From NCBI GenBank assembly GCA_902525615.1, contig CABZHT010000001.1:176813-240812 (forward strand): a stretch of 64,000 nucleotides of DNA, written 5' to 3'. Shown here piece after piece: positions 8,969 to 18,193 of this stretch (position 1 is its first letter; each line of letters starts with the position of its first letter). The position numbers and the translations under genes are program-made. This stretch comes from an uncultured Fidelibacterota bacterium. Its GTDB lineage: Bacteria; Fidelibacterota; Marinisomatia; Marinisomatales; Marinisomataceae. Under the pieces are notes generated by a model that saw only the letters and a list, made by a program, of their open reading frames with translations, was not told the origin of the DNA and did no database searches.

Positions 8969-9877
8969 TTAGTTTATTTGAATCAATTTATCAACAATAT
9001 CATTTTTAGAAATCTCACCTAAATCAAATGAAATATCATAGGCATTTACATTAAACCACTTTTTTTGTCTTTTCGCATATTGCCTTGTTCTCACAAAAAT
9101 ATTTTCAATGGCCTCATTAATTGAGATTTCCTTGTTTAAAAAAGAAGAAATTTCTTTAAAACCTATATAATCAATATGAGAAATATTTATTTTGTGCTTA
9201 ATTATTTCTTCAACCTCATCAATCATGCCGTCATCAATCATATATTGAATTCTTTTTAAAATTCTAGGATGTAACAAATCATTATGCATTTTTAAATAAA
9301 CAAAATAGAAATCATTAGCATATCTGCTATTTTTAGATGAAGCATCAAAATTTTCTGACATTGGCTTTCCAGTTGTTTCAAAGACTTCAAGAGCTCTTAT
9401 TAATCTTTTTTTATTATTTATATGAACTTTATTTGAGTAATCAGGATCTATTTTTTGAAGTGACCTAAATAATTTTTCTTTATCAATTTCATATTCTTTT
9501 TCAAGCCTGCTTCTTATATCTTCATTTGTATGACTACCTTCAAATATTCCATCTTTCAAAGATTTAAAATATAGACCAGTACCGCCACAAAGAATTGGGG
9601 ACTTATTTTTTTGAATAATCTTATCAATTTTATTATCAATTAATTTTACGTATTCTCCGGCAGATATTTTCTCATTAAGCTTCCTAAATCCTATAAGATG
9701 ATGCGGTACTTCGTTTAATTGACTGGAGTCTGGTTGAGCAGTACCTATTGGAATTCCATTATAAATTTGCCTTGAATCTACACCTATAATTTCACCATCA
9801 ATTTTTTTGGCTAATTCAATTGCTAAATTAGATTTTCCAATTCCAGTAGGACCAAAAATTGAAAAGATTTTTTTCAA
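8969..9877 (-). CDS. miaA: tRNA dimethylallyltransferase
   Basis: MiaA adds a dimethylallyl group to A37 of tRNAs reading UNN codons. The 302-aa protein begins with a P-loop (GPTGIGKSNLAIELAKK) and contains the DSRQIYNGIPIGTAQP motif and the ILCGGTGLYFKSL segment. The apparent start is TTG at 9877, directly after the TAA of the M50 gene (TAATTG). No in-frame ATG lies before the P-loop, so the TTG start is favoured. Confidence 0.94.
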   Translation of the reverse strand: MKKIFSIFGPTGIGKSNLAIELAKKIDGEIIGVDSRQIYNGIPIGTAQPDSSQLNEVPHHLIGFRKLNEKISAGEYVKLIDNKIDKIIQKNKSPILCGGTGLYFKSLKDGIFEGSHTNEDIRSRLEKEYEIDKEKLFRSLQKIDPDYSNKVHINNKKRLIRALEVFETTGKPMSENFDASSKNSRYANDFYFVYLKMHNDLLHPRILKRIQYMIDDGMIDEVEEIIKHKINISHIDYIGFKEISSFLNKEISINEAIENIFVRTRQYAKRQKKWFNVNAYDISFDLGEISKNDIVDKLIQIN

Positions 9878-10498
9878 TTATGCACCTGTTAATAAATAAA
9901 AAATAATAGATACAGGAGTTAAAATTATTGTTGATAAAATAGGAATTCCTATCAAATTTAAAATAATTAATCCAATTAAAATTCTTGGTCCATAAATCTC
10001 AATTTTATAAAGTGTTCTTGGGTTTCTAACTATTAATGGAAGAATTCTTGAACCATCAAGAGGATTTAAAGGTATCAAATTAAAAATAGCTAATACAATG
10101 TTAATTTGAATAAATATTTCTAGAGGGAAAATAACCTCTTCACTAAACTGAAAGTAGAAATTTAGCCGATAAATAATTGATGCTAAACAGGCAAGAAACA
10201 TGTTTGATGCAGGTCCAGCCATTGCAATCATCATCATATCAGATCTTGGATTTTTTAAATTTTGCATAACAACTGGAACGGGCTTTGCCCATCCAAAACC
10301 TAAAAAATAAAGAGCAAAAGTTCCGAAAGGATCTAAATGGTTAAAAGGGTTCAAGTTCATGCGATTTTGGTAATATGAAGTGTAGTCACCAAGAAGATAT
10401 GCTACTCTCGCGTGAGCGTATTCGTGAAAAGTTAGTGCAAATAATATGGTAGGCACTAAAATCAATTGTATTTCTAATGGTAAACTTGCTATTCCCAT
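9878..10498 (-). CDS. Site-2 protease family (M50) membrane metalloprotease
   Basis: This 206-aa polytopic membrane protein has the zinc-binding HEYAH motif (residues about 25-29) inside a membrane segment. The second M50 signature, NLIPLNPLDGSRIL, is near residue 137. It matches the short YwhC-type subgroup, which lacks PDZ domains and so is not RseP. Substrates are unknown. It lies between xer and miaA and is probably co-transcribed with both. Confidence 0.85.
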   Translation of the reverse strand: MGIASLPLEIQLILVPTILFALTFHEYAHARVAYLLGDYTSYYQNRMNLNPFNHLDPFGTFALYFLGFGWAKPVPVVMQNLKNPRSDMMMIAMAGPASNMFLACLASIIYRLNFYFQFSEEVIFPLEIFIQINIVLAIFNLIPLNPLDGSRILPLIVRNPRTLYKIEIYGPRILIGLIILNLIGIPILSTIILTPVSIIFYLLTGA

Positions 10499-10511
10499 GC
10501 GTTAAAGATAA

Positions 10512-11420
10512 TTAATTCTTTTTTTTATCAAAAGCTTTCATGTACTCACTATCAATAAACTCTTTTGATAAATGAACATATATTTCTGTCGTTGAAATAT
10601 CTGAATGACCAAGCAGTTTCTGAATTTCAATTAAGTTCGCCCCTCCATCAACAAGATGCGTAGCAAATGAGTGTCTAAAAGTGTGAGGAGAAACAGTTTT
10701 TGTAATGCCAGCTGCATTAACATACTTTTTGATTGATTGCCATATAGCCGCTCTAGTTAATCTTTTTCCATTATTGCTTAAAAAGACAAATTTTTGCTGA
10801 GATGACTTTCTATTAGACAGTATATGTCTAGATTGATATAAATATTTCTCCAACCATTCCTTAGCATAAAATGTTAAAGGAATTATTCTCTCTTTATTTC
10901 CTTTACCAAAAAAACGGATTACATTAGCATCAAACTGTATATTATTTATTTTTAGTTCGCACAATTCACTAACTCTTAAACCGCAAGAATAAAGCAATTC
11001 GATAATACATCTATCTCTTAAACCTAAGAGCTCATTATCAGTATTCTCTGATTGTTTAAATATTCTTTTAATCTCTTCAATAGATAATACTGTTGGCAAT
11101 TTCTTTGATAATTTTGGTGTATAAATGCCATTAAGTGGATTTTTTTTAATTATTTTTCTATCAATTAAATAAGAAAAATATGAAGATAGAGAAGAATATT
11201 TTCTTTTAATTGATGTTGGAGAAATTTTACTTCGGTTTAAGTATTTGAAATATTTTTGTATTATTTCAGTTTCATTCACAATCTGTTTGAATGGAATTTT
11301 TCTTTTGAATAAATATTTTTCAAAAGATTTGATATCAGATAAATAAGAATCTATTGTATTTGAGGAATGATTTTTTTCAATTTTTAAAACTTGAACGTAG
11401 TGCTCTAAGTTTTTAAGCAT
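10512..11420 (-). CDS. Tyrosine recombinase XerC/XerD family
   Basis: This 302-aa site-specific recombinase probably resolves chromosome dimers. It has an N-terminal SAM-like core-binding domain (residues 1-95). The catalytic residues are all visible: Arg in YSCGLRVSEL, Lys in GKGNKERIIPL, HTFRHSFATHL, the LLGHSDIST histidine, and the nucleophile in TEIYVHLS. I use the ATG at 11420; the track begins at a TTG two codons earlier inside the gcvH stop. C versus D cannot be settled from one copy. The housekeeping context argues against a mobile-element integrase. Confidence 0.88.
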   Translation of the reverse strand: MLKNLEHYVQVLKIEKNHSSNTIDSYLSDIKSFEKYLFKRKIPFKQIVNETEIIQKYFKYLNRSKISPTSIKRKYSSLSSYFSYLIDRKIIKKNPLNGIYTPKLSKKLPTVLSIEEIKRIFKQSENTDNELLGLRDRCIIELLYSCGLRVSELCELKINNIQFDANVIRFFGKGNKERIIPLTFYAKEWLEKYLYQSRHILSNRKSSQQKFVFLSNNGKRLTRAAIWQSIKKYVNAAGITKTVSPHTFRHSFATHLVDGGANLIEIQKLLGHSDISTTEIYVHLSKEFIDSEYMKAFDKKKN

Positions 11421-11422
11421 GA

Positions 11423-11800
11423 TCAACCAATCATTTCAATATAGGATTTGGAATCAAGTAACGAGTCTGTACCACTGTCAGCTGATAATTCAATTTTAAC
11501 CATCCATCCGCTATCATATGGACTGGAGTTAACATTTTCAGGATCATCATTCAATTCCTCATTGACTTCAACTATTTTTCCGGAAACTGGCATAAATAAG
11601 TCTGATACTGTTTTGACCGCTTCAATTGTTCCAAAAACATCTCCTTCATTGAATGATTCATCAACATCTGGAAATTCTAAAAATATTATGTCTCCAAGCT
11701 CACCTTGTGCAAAATCAGTAATACCAACTGTAGCTATATTATTTTCAATTTTAACCCATTCATGTTCTGAAGTGTACATTAAGTTATCAGGATGATTCAT
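11423..11800 (-). CDS. gcvH: Glycine cleavage system H protein
   Basis: This 125-aa lipoyl carrier shuttles the aminomethyl group between the P, T and L proteins of the glycine cleavage system. The lipoylation site is K63 in FGTIEAVKTVSDLFMPVSG. SEHEWVKIENNIATVGITD is the family N-terminus. No other gcv genes are in the window. It overlaps the 3' end of accC by 14 bp, an unusual pairing of two swinging-arm systems. Confidence 0.96.
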   Translation of the reverse strand: MNHPDNLMYTSEHEWVKIENNIATVGITDFAQGELGDIIFLEFPDVDESFNEGDVFGTIEAVKTVSDLFMPVSGKIVEVNEELNDDPENVNSSPYDSGWMVKIELSADSGTDSLLDSKSYIEMIG

Positions 11801-13154
11801 TATTTTTTTCCTTTATATTTTTTAAAAATTTATCTAAAAAATTTATATCAAAATTTCCATTATTAAAGTCTTTATTTTCAAAAATCATTTCTAAAAGTGG
11901 TAAAGTTGTTTTAGGGCCTTCAATAAAAGTTTCCTGGAGTGACCTCTTCATTCTAATTAATGCCTTTTCCCTCGACGATGAATGAACAATCAACTTTCCT
12001 AACATTGAATCATAATTTGTTGGAATTTGATAACCAGCATAAATAAATGAATCAATTCTTACTCCAATTCCTCCAGCAAAGTTAAGTGAGTCAATCTTCT
12101 TTGGTGAAGGTATAAAATCATTAAATGGATCTTCAGCATTAATTCTACATTCTATAGCATGACCACTCATTGTTATATCTTCCTGCTTCATTGATAGTTC
12201 AATACCTGCATAAGTTCTTATCTGTTCTTTAACAAGATCAATCATACATACCATTTCTGTCACGGTATGCTCTACCTGAATTCTTGTATTCATTTCAATA
12301 AAATAAAAATTTTTATCATCGTCAACCAAATACTCAATTGTACCAGCTCCTACATAGTTAACTTTTTTTGCAAGCTGTAGAGATTTTGATGTTAGCTCAT
12401 CTCTTAAATTATGATCTACAAATAGAGAGGGTGATTCTTCAATCAATTTTTGATTACTTCGTTGAATAGAACATTCTCTTTCTCCTAAATGAAAATGATT
12501 TCCAAATTTATCTGACAAAATTTGGACCTCAATATGATGGCCATTTTCAACAAATTTTTCAACATAGATTTCTGAATTATTAAATGCCATTCCTGCTTCA
12601 TTACGAATGATATTAAAACCTTTTTCAGCTTCATTTGTATTCTTAATAACGCGCATTCCTTTACCTCCACCTCCTGCTACAGCTTTCAGCATTACAGGAT
12701 ATCCAATTTGTTCAGCAATTTCTAAAAATTCATCAACTGAGGATAAAGTATTACTTCCAGGAATAATGGGAACGCCAGCATCTTTGGCAGCATTTCTTGC
12801 ATTCACTTTGTCACCCATTAAATCAATTATTTCTGCGTCTGGACCAATGAATGTAAATCCATTTTCTTTACAAATTTTACTAAACTTTGCATTCTCAGCC
12901 AGGAAGCCGTAGCCTGGATGAATGGCATCGGCATTTGTAATTTCTCCTGCAGCAATAATTCTAGGGATATTAAGATAACTTTCTACCGCAGGACCTTCTC
13001 CAATACAAATAGCTTCGTCTGCAAATTTAACATGTAATGAATTTTTATCTGCTTTTGAATATACTGCAACAGTTTTGATGCCCATTTCATTACATGCTCG
13101 AATGATTCTTATAGCAATTTCACCCCTATTAGCAATAAGAATTTTTTTGAACAT
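11787..13154 (-). CDS. accC: Acetyl-CoA carboxylase, biotin carboxylase subunit
   Basis: This 455-aa protein carboxylates the biotin on AccB using ATP and bicarbonate, the first step of fatty-acid synthesis. The N-terminal IANRGEIAIRIIRACNEMG is diagnostic. Other motifs are the ATP-grasp glycine loop KAVAGGGGKGMR, GERECSIQRSNQKLIEE, and the catalytic FIEMNTRIQVEHTVTE. The first 300 residues are very well conserved. It lies 2 bp after accB in the classical efp-accB-accC order. Confidence 0.96.
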   Translation of the reverse strand: MFKKILIANRGEIAIRIIRACNEMGIKTVAVYSKADKNSLHVKFADEAICIGEGPAVESYLNIPRIIAAGEITNADAIHPGYGFLAENAKFSKICKENGFTFIGPDAEIIDLMGDKVNARNAAKDAGVPIIPGSNTLSSVDEFLEIAEQIGYPVMLKAVAGGGGKGMRVIKNTNEAEKGFNIIRNEAGMAFNNSEIYVEKFVENGHHIEVQILSDKFGNHFHLGERECSIQRSNQKLIEESPSLFVDHNLRDELTSKSLQLAKKVNYVGAGTIEYLVDDDKNFYFIEMNTRIQVEHTVTEMVCMIDLVKEQIRTYAGIELSMKQEDITMSGHAIECRINAEDPFNDFIPSPKKIDSLNFAGGIGVRIDSFIYAGYQIPTNYDSMLGKLIVHSSSREKALIRMKRSLQETFIEGPKTTLPLLEMIFENKDFNNGNFDINFLDKFLKNIKEKNNESS

Positions 13155-13156
13155 GG

Positions 13157-13627
13157 TTACTTAGATGGTTTTAATTTAAATAATACCTGATCAAATTCAA
13201 CAGGACTTGAATTATCAACTAAAATTTCTTCAATAACACCAGATTCTTCGGCCTGAATTTCATTCATAATTTTCATAGCCTCAACAATACAAATGGTATC
13301 TCCAGCATTGACCTTATCACCAATATTAACAAATGATGCTGATTCAGGGTCTGGTGCTGAATAAAATGTCCCTGGCATTGGAGATTTTATTTCGACTAGT
13401 ATTGTTTCAGGTATGTCGTTAGAAGCCTCTGAGCTTTGATTGACAGGCTGTTCTTTAACTAAATTTGGAATATTTTGATTGTCGGATGACAATTGTGTTG
13501 AATCAACATTTAAAACAGGAGGCTTTTTGGTTACCTTAATTTTTTTGAACCAAAATCTTACTTCAATTTCATTTACATCGCTATTTTCAAGCATGTAAAT
13601 AATTTCTTTTATCTTATCTTTCCACAT
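13157..13627 (-). CDS. accB: Acetyl-CoA carboxylase biotin carboxyl carrier protein
   Basis: This 156-aa BCCP has an N-terminal partner-binding region (residues 1-35), a Ser/Asn/Pro-rich flexible linker (about 36-80), and a C-terminal biotinyl domain. The biotinylated lysine is about residue 119 in [11 protein letters not shown]. It sits between efp and accC with 4-bp and 2-bp gaps. The carboxyltransferase subunits are not in the window. Confidence 0.95.
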   Translation of the reverse strand: MWKDKIKEIIYMLENSDVNEIEVRFWFKKIKVTKKPPVLNVDSTQLSSDNQNIPNLVKEQPVNQSSEASNDIPETILVEIKSPMPGTFYSAPDPESASFVNIGDKVNAGDTICIVEAMKIMNEIQAEESGVIEEILVDNSSPVEFDQVLFKLKPSK

Positions 13628-13631
13628 TTAA

Positions 13632-14195
13632 CTATTCTTTTACTCTTTCAGAATAAGAACCATCTTTAGTATCAATTTTTACTAAGTCACCTTCATTTAT
13701 GAACAATGGAACTTGAACCTCAAGACCAGTTTCTAAAATAGCTGGCTTTAACGCATTAGTTGCGGTATTTCCTTTATGTCCTGGATCAGTTTGTGTTACT
13801 TTGAGAACTGTTTTTGTGGGTAAGAGTAAACTAATAATTTCATCACCATCAAAAGAAATTTCAATATTATCACCCTCTTTAATATAGAAATAACTATTAT
13901 CCATTAGCAGCTTATCAACTTGAACCTGATCATAAGTATTATTATCCATAAAGATGAAACTATCTCCATCCTTATACAAGTACTGAAATTTTCTAGATGT
14001 AACTCTAATAAATTCAATTTTAGCTCCTGAATTAAAAGTGTGATCAATAATTTTTCCAGATTGAATATCTTTAAGCTTGGTTCTTACAAATGCTGGCCCT
14101 TTGCCAGGTTTTACATGTTGGAATTCTACAATTTTCATTCGAGCATTTTTAAAATTGATTACTGCTCCATTTTTAATATCAGCTGTTGTACTCAT
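13632..14195 (-). CDS. efp: Elongation factor P
   Basis: EF-P (187 aa) relieves ribosome stalling at polyproline stretches. The tip loop reads HVKPGKGPAFVRTKLKD, with lysine 32 at the position modified in other species; no modification gene is seen here. The three-domain beta-barrel length is normal. It heads the efp-accB-accC-gcvH run and follows the BatD-like gene after 27 bp. Confidence 0.96.
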   Translation of the reverse strand: MSTTADIKNGAVINFKNARMKIVEFQHVKPGKGPAFVRTKLKDIQSGKIIDHTFNSGAKIEFIRVTSRKFQYLYKDGDSFIFMDNNTYDQVQVDKLLMDNSYFYIKEGDNIEISFDGDEIISLLLPTKTVLKVTQTDPGHKGNTATNALKPAILETGLEVQVPLFINEGDLVKIDTKDGSYSERVKE

Positions 14196-14222
14196 GAGTG
14201 TAAATTAAATGAATTAATTGCT

Positions 14223-15086
14223 TTATAGAAGTTTTCTTATAACTTTTTTTAATAATTGTAAAATATCTTCTTTTTCAATTTTATTTGGGTTTTTTTTAGC
14301 AAACTTTACTTGATCAATTTCATCCAACAAATTGTTTAAATCTTGATCGTTAAAAAATTCTTTAAGTTCTGCTGAAGTCATTTCAAATGATATGATATAA
14401 AAATTATTTTGAAAATATTTTCTCAAAACTTCAGAAATTTTAACAAAAAATTCAGTGGCATCGGTGTTCAATTCAATTTTTTCAACGTCTTTTAATGCTT
14501 TTGATTTTGGATTAAAATTAAAAAACTTTCTTTTGGAAATTTTTTCTTTGTCTCTAGTTCTAATCAAGTATAAAGTATATAAGATTAATAGGAATAAAAT
14601 CAAAAATGCAAAAAGTCTCAATCTTTCAATTGGAAATTGAATCTCCTTTAAAGGCTTATCAGCTATAACAGTTGTCATTGTAGTATCTAAAACGGAAGAT
14701 ATGTAAACAAAAGATGAATCTGTCTTCAAGATAGAAGCTTCTGATGAATCAGGAAAACTTACAAAAGCATATAATGGGGGTATAGCTACTGAACCCGTAT
14801 CCCAGAATGTAATTTGATAATTCAGTAAAATTGAATTTTTTAAAGTATCAATATTTGATTCTTTAATAAATACTTTTGAAGAATCTGATAACCAAGCTGA
14901 TGAATCTTCCCACACAACATAGTCTAATGTAAATAATTCTCCTAAATCGTTAATTTCTACCTTGTGATTTATTGGAAAACCAATTTTTGCTTTTTCAGGA
15001 ATTGTTTCAAAAGATATATTTGGATTTTTTAAATCAGTATTACAAGCCGATAAAAATATCAAAAGAATCAGAATATAAATCTTCAT
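14223..15086 (-). CDS. BatD-like membrane lipoprotein
   Basis: This 287-aa protein has a lipoprotein signal with lipobox LSAC at residues 12-15. A beta-rich extracytoplasmic domain follows (about 20-150). One transmembrane helix is near 160-175 (LRLFAFLILFLLILYTLYLI), then a basic, helical cytoplasmic tail. The layout and its position directly after the DUF58 gene (TAATG overlap) fit the BatD-like partner of MoxR/DUF58 systems. Sequence identity to BatD is not obvious to me, so the name rests on architecture and context. A lipobox plus a C-proximal membrane helix is an uncommon combination. Confidence 0.55.
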   Translation of the reverse strand: MKIYILILLIFLSACNTDLKNPNISFETIPEKAKIGFPINHKVEINDLGELFTLDYVVWEDSSAWLSDSSKVFIKESNIDTLKNSILLNYQITFWDTGSVAIPPLYAFVSFPDSSEASILKTDSSFVYISSVLDTTMTTVIADKPLKEIQFPIERLRLFAFLILFLLILYTLYLIRTRDKEKISKRKFFNFNPKSKALKDVEKIELNTDATEFFVKISEVLRKYFQNNFYIISFEMTSAELKEFFNDQDLNNLLDEIDQVKFAKKNPNKIEKEDILQLLKKVIRKLL

Positions 15087-15964
15087 TAGCTTCTTTTAGC
15101 TCTTGATCTAAAAAATTGCATAAGAAATTTTATGTAATCATCGTCAGTATTTATTTGCAGTAAATCAAAACCGATATTCTTACATTTTTTAGAAAATTTA
15201 TCAAGTTTCTCATTTGAATTTTTTTGAAATTTATCTCTATTTTTTTTACTGGTTGTATCAATCCATGTATTTTCACCAGTCTCAGAATCATGAATATTTA
15301 TTAAGCCAATATTAGGAAAATTACGCTCATATGAATCATAAATCTGTAATCCAACAACATCATGCTTAAAGTTTAAAAATTTTAACTCATTCCAAAAATT
15401 ATCATCAATAAAATCTGAAATAAGAAAAATGACACTCTTTCTTTTAGATATTTTATTTGCAAAATCAATTGCAGTCTTAATTGAAGTACGCTTGTTACTA
15501 TTTTCAAAATCATGATTTACAATATCTGTTATAAGTCTCAAAACGTGTTTCTTACCTTTTTTTGGTGGAATATATTTTTCAACTTTATCGCTAAACAAGG
15601 CAAGTCCAACTTTGTCATTATTTTTTATTGCCGAAAAACTTAACATAGCTGCAATCTCTACACCCAAATCAATTTTCAAATCCTTTTTTGAACCAAAAAC
15701 ACCAGAACTGCTTACATCTATAAGAATTAAAACGGACAACTCTCGTTCTTCTTCAAAAATTTTAATGTGAGGCTTTCCAGTTCTTGCAGTTACATTCCAA
15801 TCAATAGATCTTACATCATCCCCTGGAACATATTCTCTCACTTCAGAAAAGGTCATACCTCTTCCTTTAAAATTTGAGTGATAATCGCCGCCAAAGAAAT
15901 CATTTACAACATTTTTTGTTCTTATTTCAATTTGACGAACTTTTTTGAGTATTTCTTTTGACAT
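15086..15964 (-). CDS. DUF58 domain protein, VWA-like
   Basis: This 292-aa protein is read from the ATG at 15964 (MSKEILKKVRQIE); the track's longer start overlaps moxR. The DUF58 signature GRGMTFSEVREYVPGDDVRSIDWNVTA (quoted in part) is at about residues 35-60. A von Willebrand-like fold follows, with a MIDAS-type DVSSSG near residue 85. DUF58 proteins are paired with MoxR ATPases and are thought to act in chaperone-like or metal-insertion roles in the envelope. The gap to moxR is 7 bp. Confidence 0.88.
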   Translation of the reverse strand: MSKEILKKVRQIEIRTKNVVNDFFGGDYHSNFKGRGMTFSEVREYVPGDDVRSIDWNVTARTGKPHIKIFEEERELSVLILIDVSSSGVFGSKKDLKIDLGVEIAAMLSFSAIKNNDKVGLALFSDKVEKYIPPKKGKKHVLRLITDIVNHDFENSNKRTSIKTAIDFANKISKRKSVIFLISDFIDDNFWNELKFLNFKHDVVGLQIYDSYERNFPNIGLINIHDSETGENTWIDTTSKKNRDKFQKNSNEKLDKFSKKCKNIGFDLLQINTDDDYIKFLMQFFRSRAKRS

Positions 15965-15971
15965 TACAAAA

Positions 15972-16964
15972 CTAAGGGACTGGTACTTCTTGAAGCAATT
16001 GATCAACTATATCTTCAGAAGTAATTTCTTCAGCCTCAGCCTCATATGAGAGTAAAATTCTGTGTCTTAAAATATCCTTTGCGACATATTTTACGTCTTC
16101 AGGTATAACATATCCTCTTCCATCAATAAATGCTTTGGCTTTTGAAGCTAAAACTAAATTAATTGAAGCTCTTGGAGATGCACCAAAAGAAATTAAATCT
16201 GCTAATTTTGATAAATTAAATTTTTCAGAATCTCTAGTAGCAAAAACTATATTTAAAATATATTCTGAAATTTTAGAATCAATATATATATCATTAACAA
16301 GGTTTTGAGCTTCAAGAATTGTTTTCACTTTTACTACAGATTTAATTTTTTTATCATTTTGAGTGTTGGCTCTATTAATAATCTCTTTTTCTTCATCTAT
16401 TGAAGGATAATCAACAATCACCTTCATCATAAATCTATCAACCTGTGCTTCAGGAAGTGGATAAGTACCTTCTTGCTCAATTGGATTCTGTGTCGCTAAA
16501 ACTAGAAAAGGTTTTTCCAATTTAAAAGTGTCGTCACCAATAGTAACTTGCTTTTCCTGCATAGACTCCAACAATGCACTTTGTACTTTTGACGGAGCAC
16601 GATTAATTTCATCTGCTAAAATTATATTTGAAAAAATTGGACCTTTTTTAGTGTTAAACTCTCCGGTCTTTTGATTATAAATGAGAGTCCCTAATAAATC
16701 TGAGGGTAACATATCTGGAGTGAACTGAATTCTCTTAAATTCTGCATTAATTAAATTAGCTACAGTGTTAATTGTTAAAGTTTTAGCAAGTCCAGGAACT
16801 CCTTCTAAAAGTATATGACCATTAGATATGATTGAAATAAGAATTTTATCAATCAGCTCATTTTGTCCAACAATGACCTCAGAAATGCTTTCTCTTAAAG
16901 ATTCAACGAAAGTGGACTTTTGTTGGATTTTTGAGTTTAGTCTATCTAATTCATTTTTCTTCAT
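15972..16964 (-). CDS. MoxR-family AAA+ ATPase
   Basis: This 330-aa ATPase has Walker A at GVPGLAKT, Walker B at ILADEINRAPSKVQSALLE, and sensor 1 in LATQNPIEQEGTYPLPEAQ. These are hallmark MoxR sequences. The C-terminal lid carries FGASPRASINL and DVKYVAKDILRHRI. It is encoded immediately before the DUF58 and BatD-like genes, which are presumably its clients or partners. Its start overlaps the preceding AsmA/TamB-like gene by 14 bp. Confidence 0.93.
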   Translation of the reverse strand: MKKNELDRLNSKIQQKSTFVESLRESISEVIVGQNELIDKILISIISNGHILLEGVPGLAKTLTINTVANLINAEFKRIQFTPDMLPSDLLGTLIYNQKTGEFNTKKGPIFSNIILADEINRAPSKVQSALLESMQEKQVTIGDDTFKLEKPFLVLATQNPIEQEGTYPLPEAQVDRFMMKVIVDYPSIDEEKEIINRANTQNDKKIKSVVKVKTILEAQNLVNDIYIDSKISEYILNIVFATRDSEKFNLSKLADLISFGASPRASINLVLASKAKAFIDGRGYVIPEDVKYVAKDILRHRILLSYEAEAEEITSEDIVDQLLQEVPVP

Positions 16965-18150
16965 CTATATTTCTTATTCTATGTTTTGTTTCAAATTCTG
17001 TATCTGATAATGGTACTAAGAACCCACTACTTTTTTTAATTTTTAATGAACCTTGTAAATCTAATACATTTTTACCAATTATTGAGACTGTTAAGTCAGT
17101 AACCCCATTTAAGTTTAAATTTTCAAGTTTAGCAAAATATATATCATAACCATTAACTATTAAATTAAGTTCAGGTTTCATAATTTCTTCAAAATTTAAA
17201 GTACCTCCTATTTGAAGATTAGGTTTTGTTTGCTGACCTAAACTTTTTTTAGGATTATACAATGTTCCAATTAAGTTAGCTTGTCCAATATTATCATTTA
17301 TGTTTAAATCTAAATTTAATCTTCTAATTGGCTCTGGCTTTAACTTTACTGGAAATGTTTTTAATCTCATTGTTGTATTTCTAATCTGAACTACACCGTT
17401 AAGCTTTTGAGAAGTATCGTCATCACTAGCATATTCATCTTCTAACGTTATATCAAAAGATATAGTTTCCTTTTTATCTCCAATTCTTTCAATATCTTGA
17501 AAAAATTGAGCAATATAACTTACTGGAAAATTTTGAGATGACTTTAAATGAAACTTGTACTTTTCTAGTGAGGAATTTTCAGAGTACTGATTAATATTTA
17601 GAAAAAAATCAAACTGACCAATTTCAATATCACCATCAATTAAATTTCCGTTTTCAGCCTTTATAGTAACTGGAAAATATATTTCACTTTTATTTATTTC
17701 TTTATCTTGATTTTCAATACTTGCAAGATCTAAAATTGGATTTTTTAACTTGATACTGACTGGATTAATCAAATTCAAGTCTGTATTATTATTTAAAATA
17801 ATTTTAAATACAAATTGCAATGTTTTAGAAAAGTCTAAAGTGGTATTTAAAGTGATATTTTCTGAATTAATTAAAATTTTCCCCGATCGTTTAATTATGG
17901 CATTCTCAAGAGTAATATAGGTATCAATATTTTCTTCTCTTGCCTTAAAATAGATTGACGAATTATTACTGAAGTCTAGTTCAAACCTATTTGTCAAACT
18001 ACTTAAGGTTTGATTTGATTTATTTAAATTGAACTCAACACCGTCTGATAGATAAAAATAAAAAGCTATTATAAAAATGATAGTGAAACTGATAAATGCC
18101 ACACTAACACTAGCAATCGTTTTTAGTATTTTTAAAATAGTGCTGTTCAT
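16951..18150 (-). CDS. Membrane-anchored AsmA/TamB-like hypothetical protein
   Basis: This 399-aa protein has one N-terminal transmembrane helix (about residues 12-32), so most of it is predicted periplasmic. The remainder alternates short beta strands rich in Asn, Ile, Leu and Lys. Toward the end come phrases such as IGQANLIGTLYNPKKS and IGGTLNFEEIMKPELNLIVN, which resemble the repetitive beta-groove domains of AsmA/TamB proteins. It is much shorter than TamB. It sits between dnaK and moxR. The relationship is judged by eye only; it could be an unrelated beta-solenoid. Confidence 0.4.
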   Translation of the reverse strand: MNSTILKILKTIASVSVAFISFTIIFIIAFYFYLSDGVEFNLNKSNQTLSSLTNRFELDFSNNSSIYFKAREENIDTYITLENAIIKRSGKILINSENITLNTTLDFSKTLQFVFKIILNNNTDLNLINPVSIKLKNPILDLASIENQDKEINKSEIYFPVTIKAENGNLIDGDIEIGQFDFFLNINQYSENSSLEKYKFHLKSSQNFPVSYIAQFFQDIERIGDKKETISFDITLEDEYASDDDTSQKLNGVVQIRNTTMRLKTFPVKLKPEPIRRLNLDLNINDNIGQANLIGTLYNPKKSLGQQTKPNLQIGGTLNFEEIMKPELNLIVNGYDIYFAKLENLNLNGVTDLTVSIIGKNVLDLQGSLKIKKSSGFLVPLSDTEFETKHRIRNIDEEK

Positions 18151-18193
18151 AGTTGAAAAGCTAAGTAATTATAGATTAATAAAGAATCTAAAA

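Noticed and set aside
10512-11420. Mobile-element integrase
   Set aside because: The tyrosine recombinase sits in a housekeeping run with no repeats, att-like duplication, tRNA or cargo genes.
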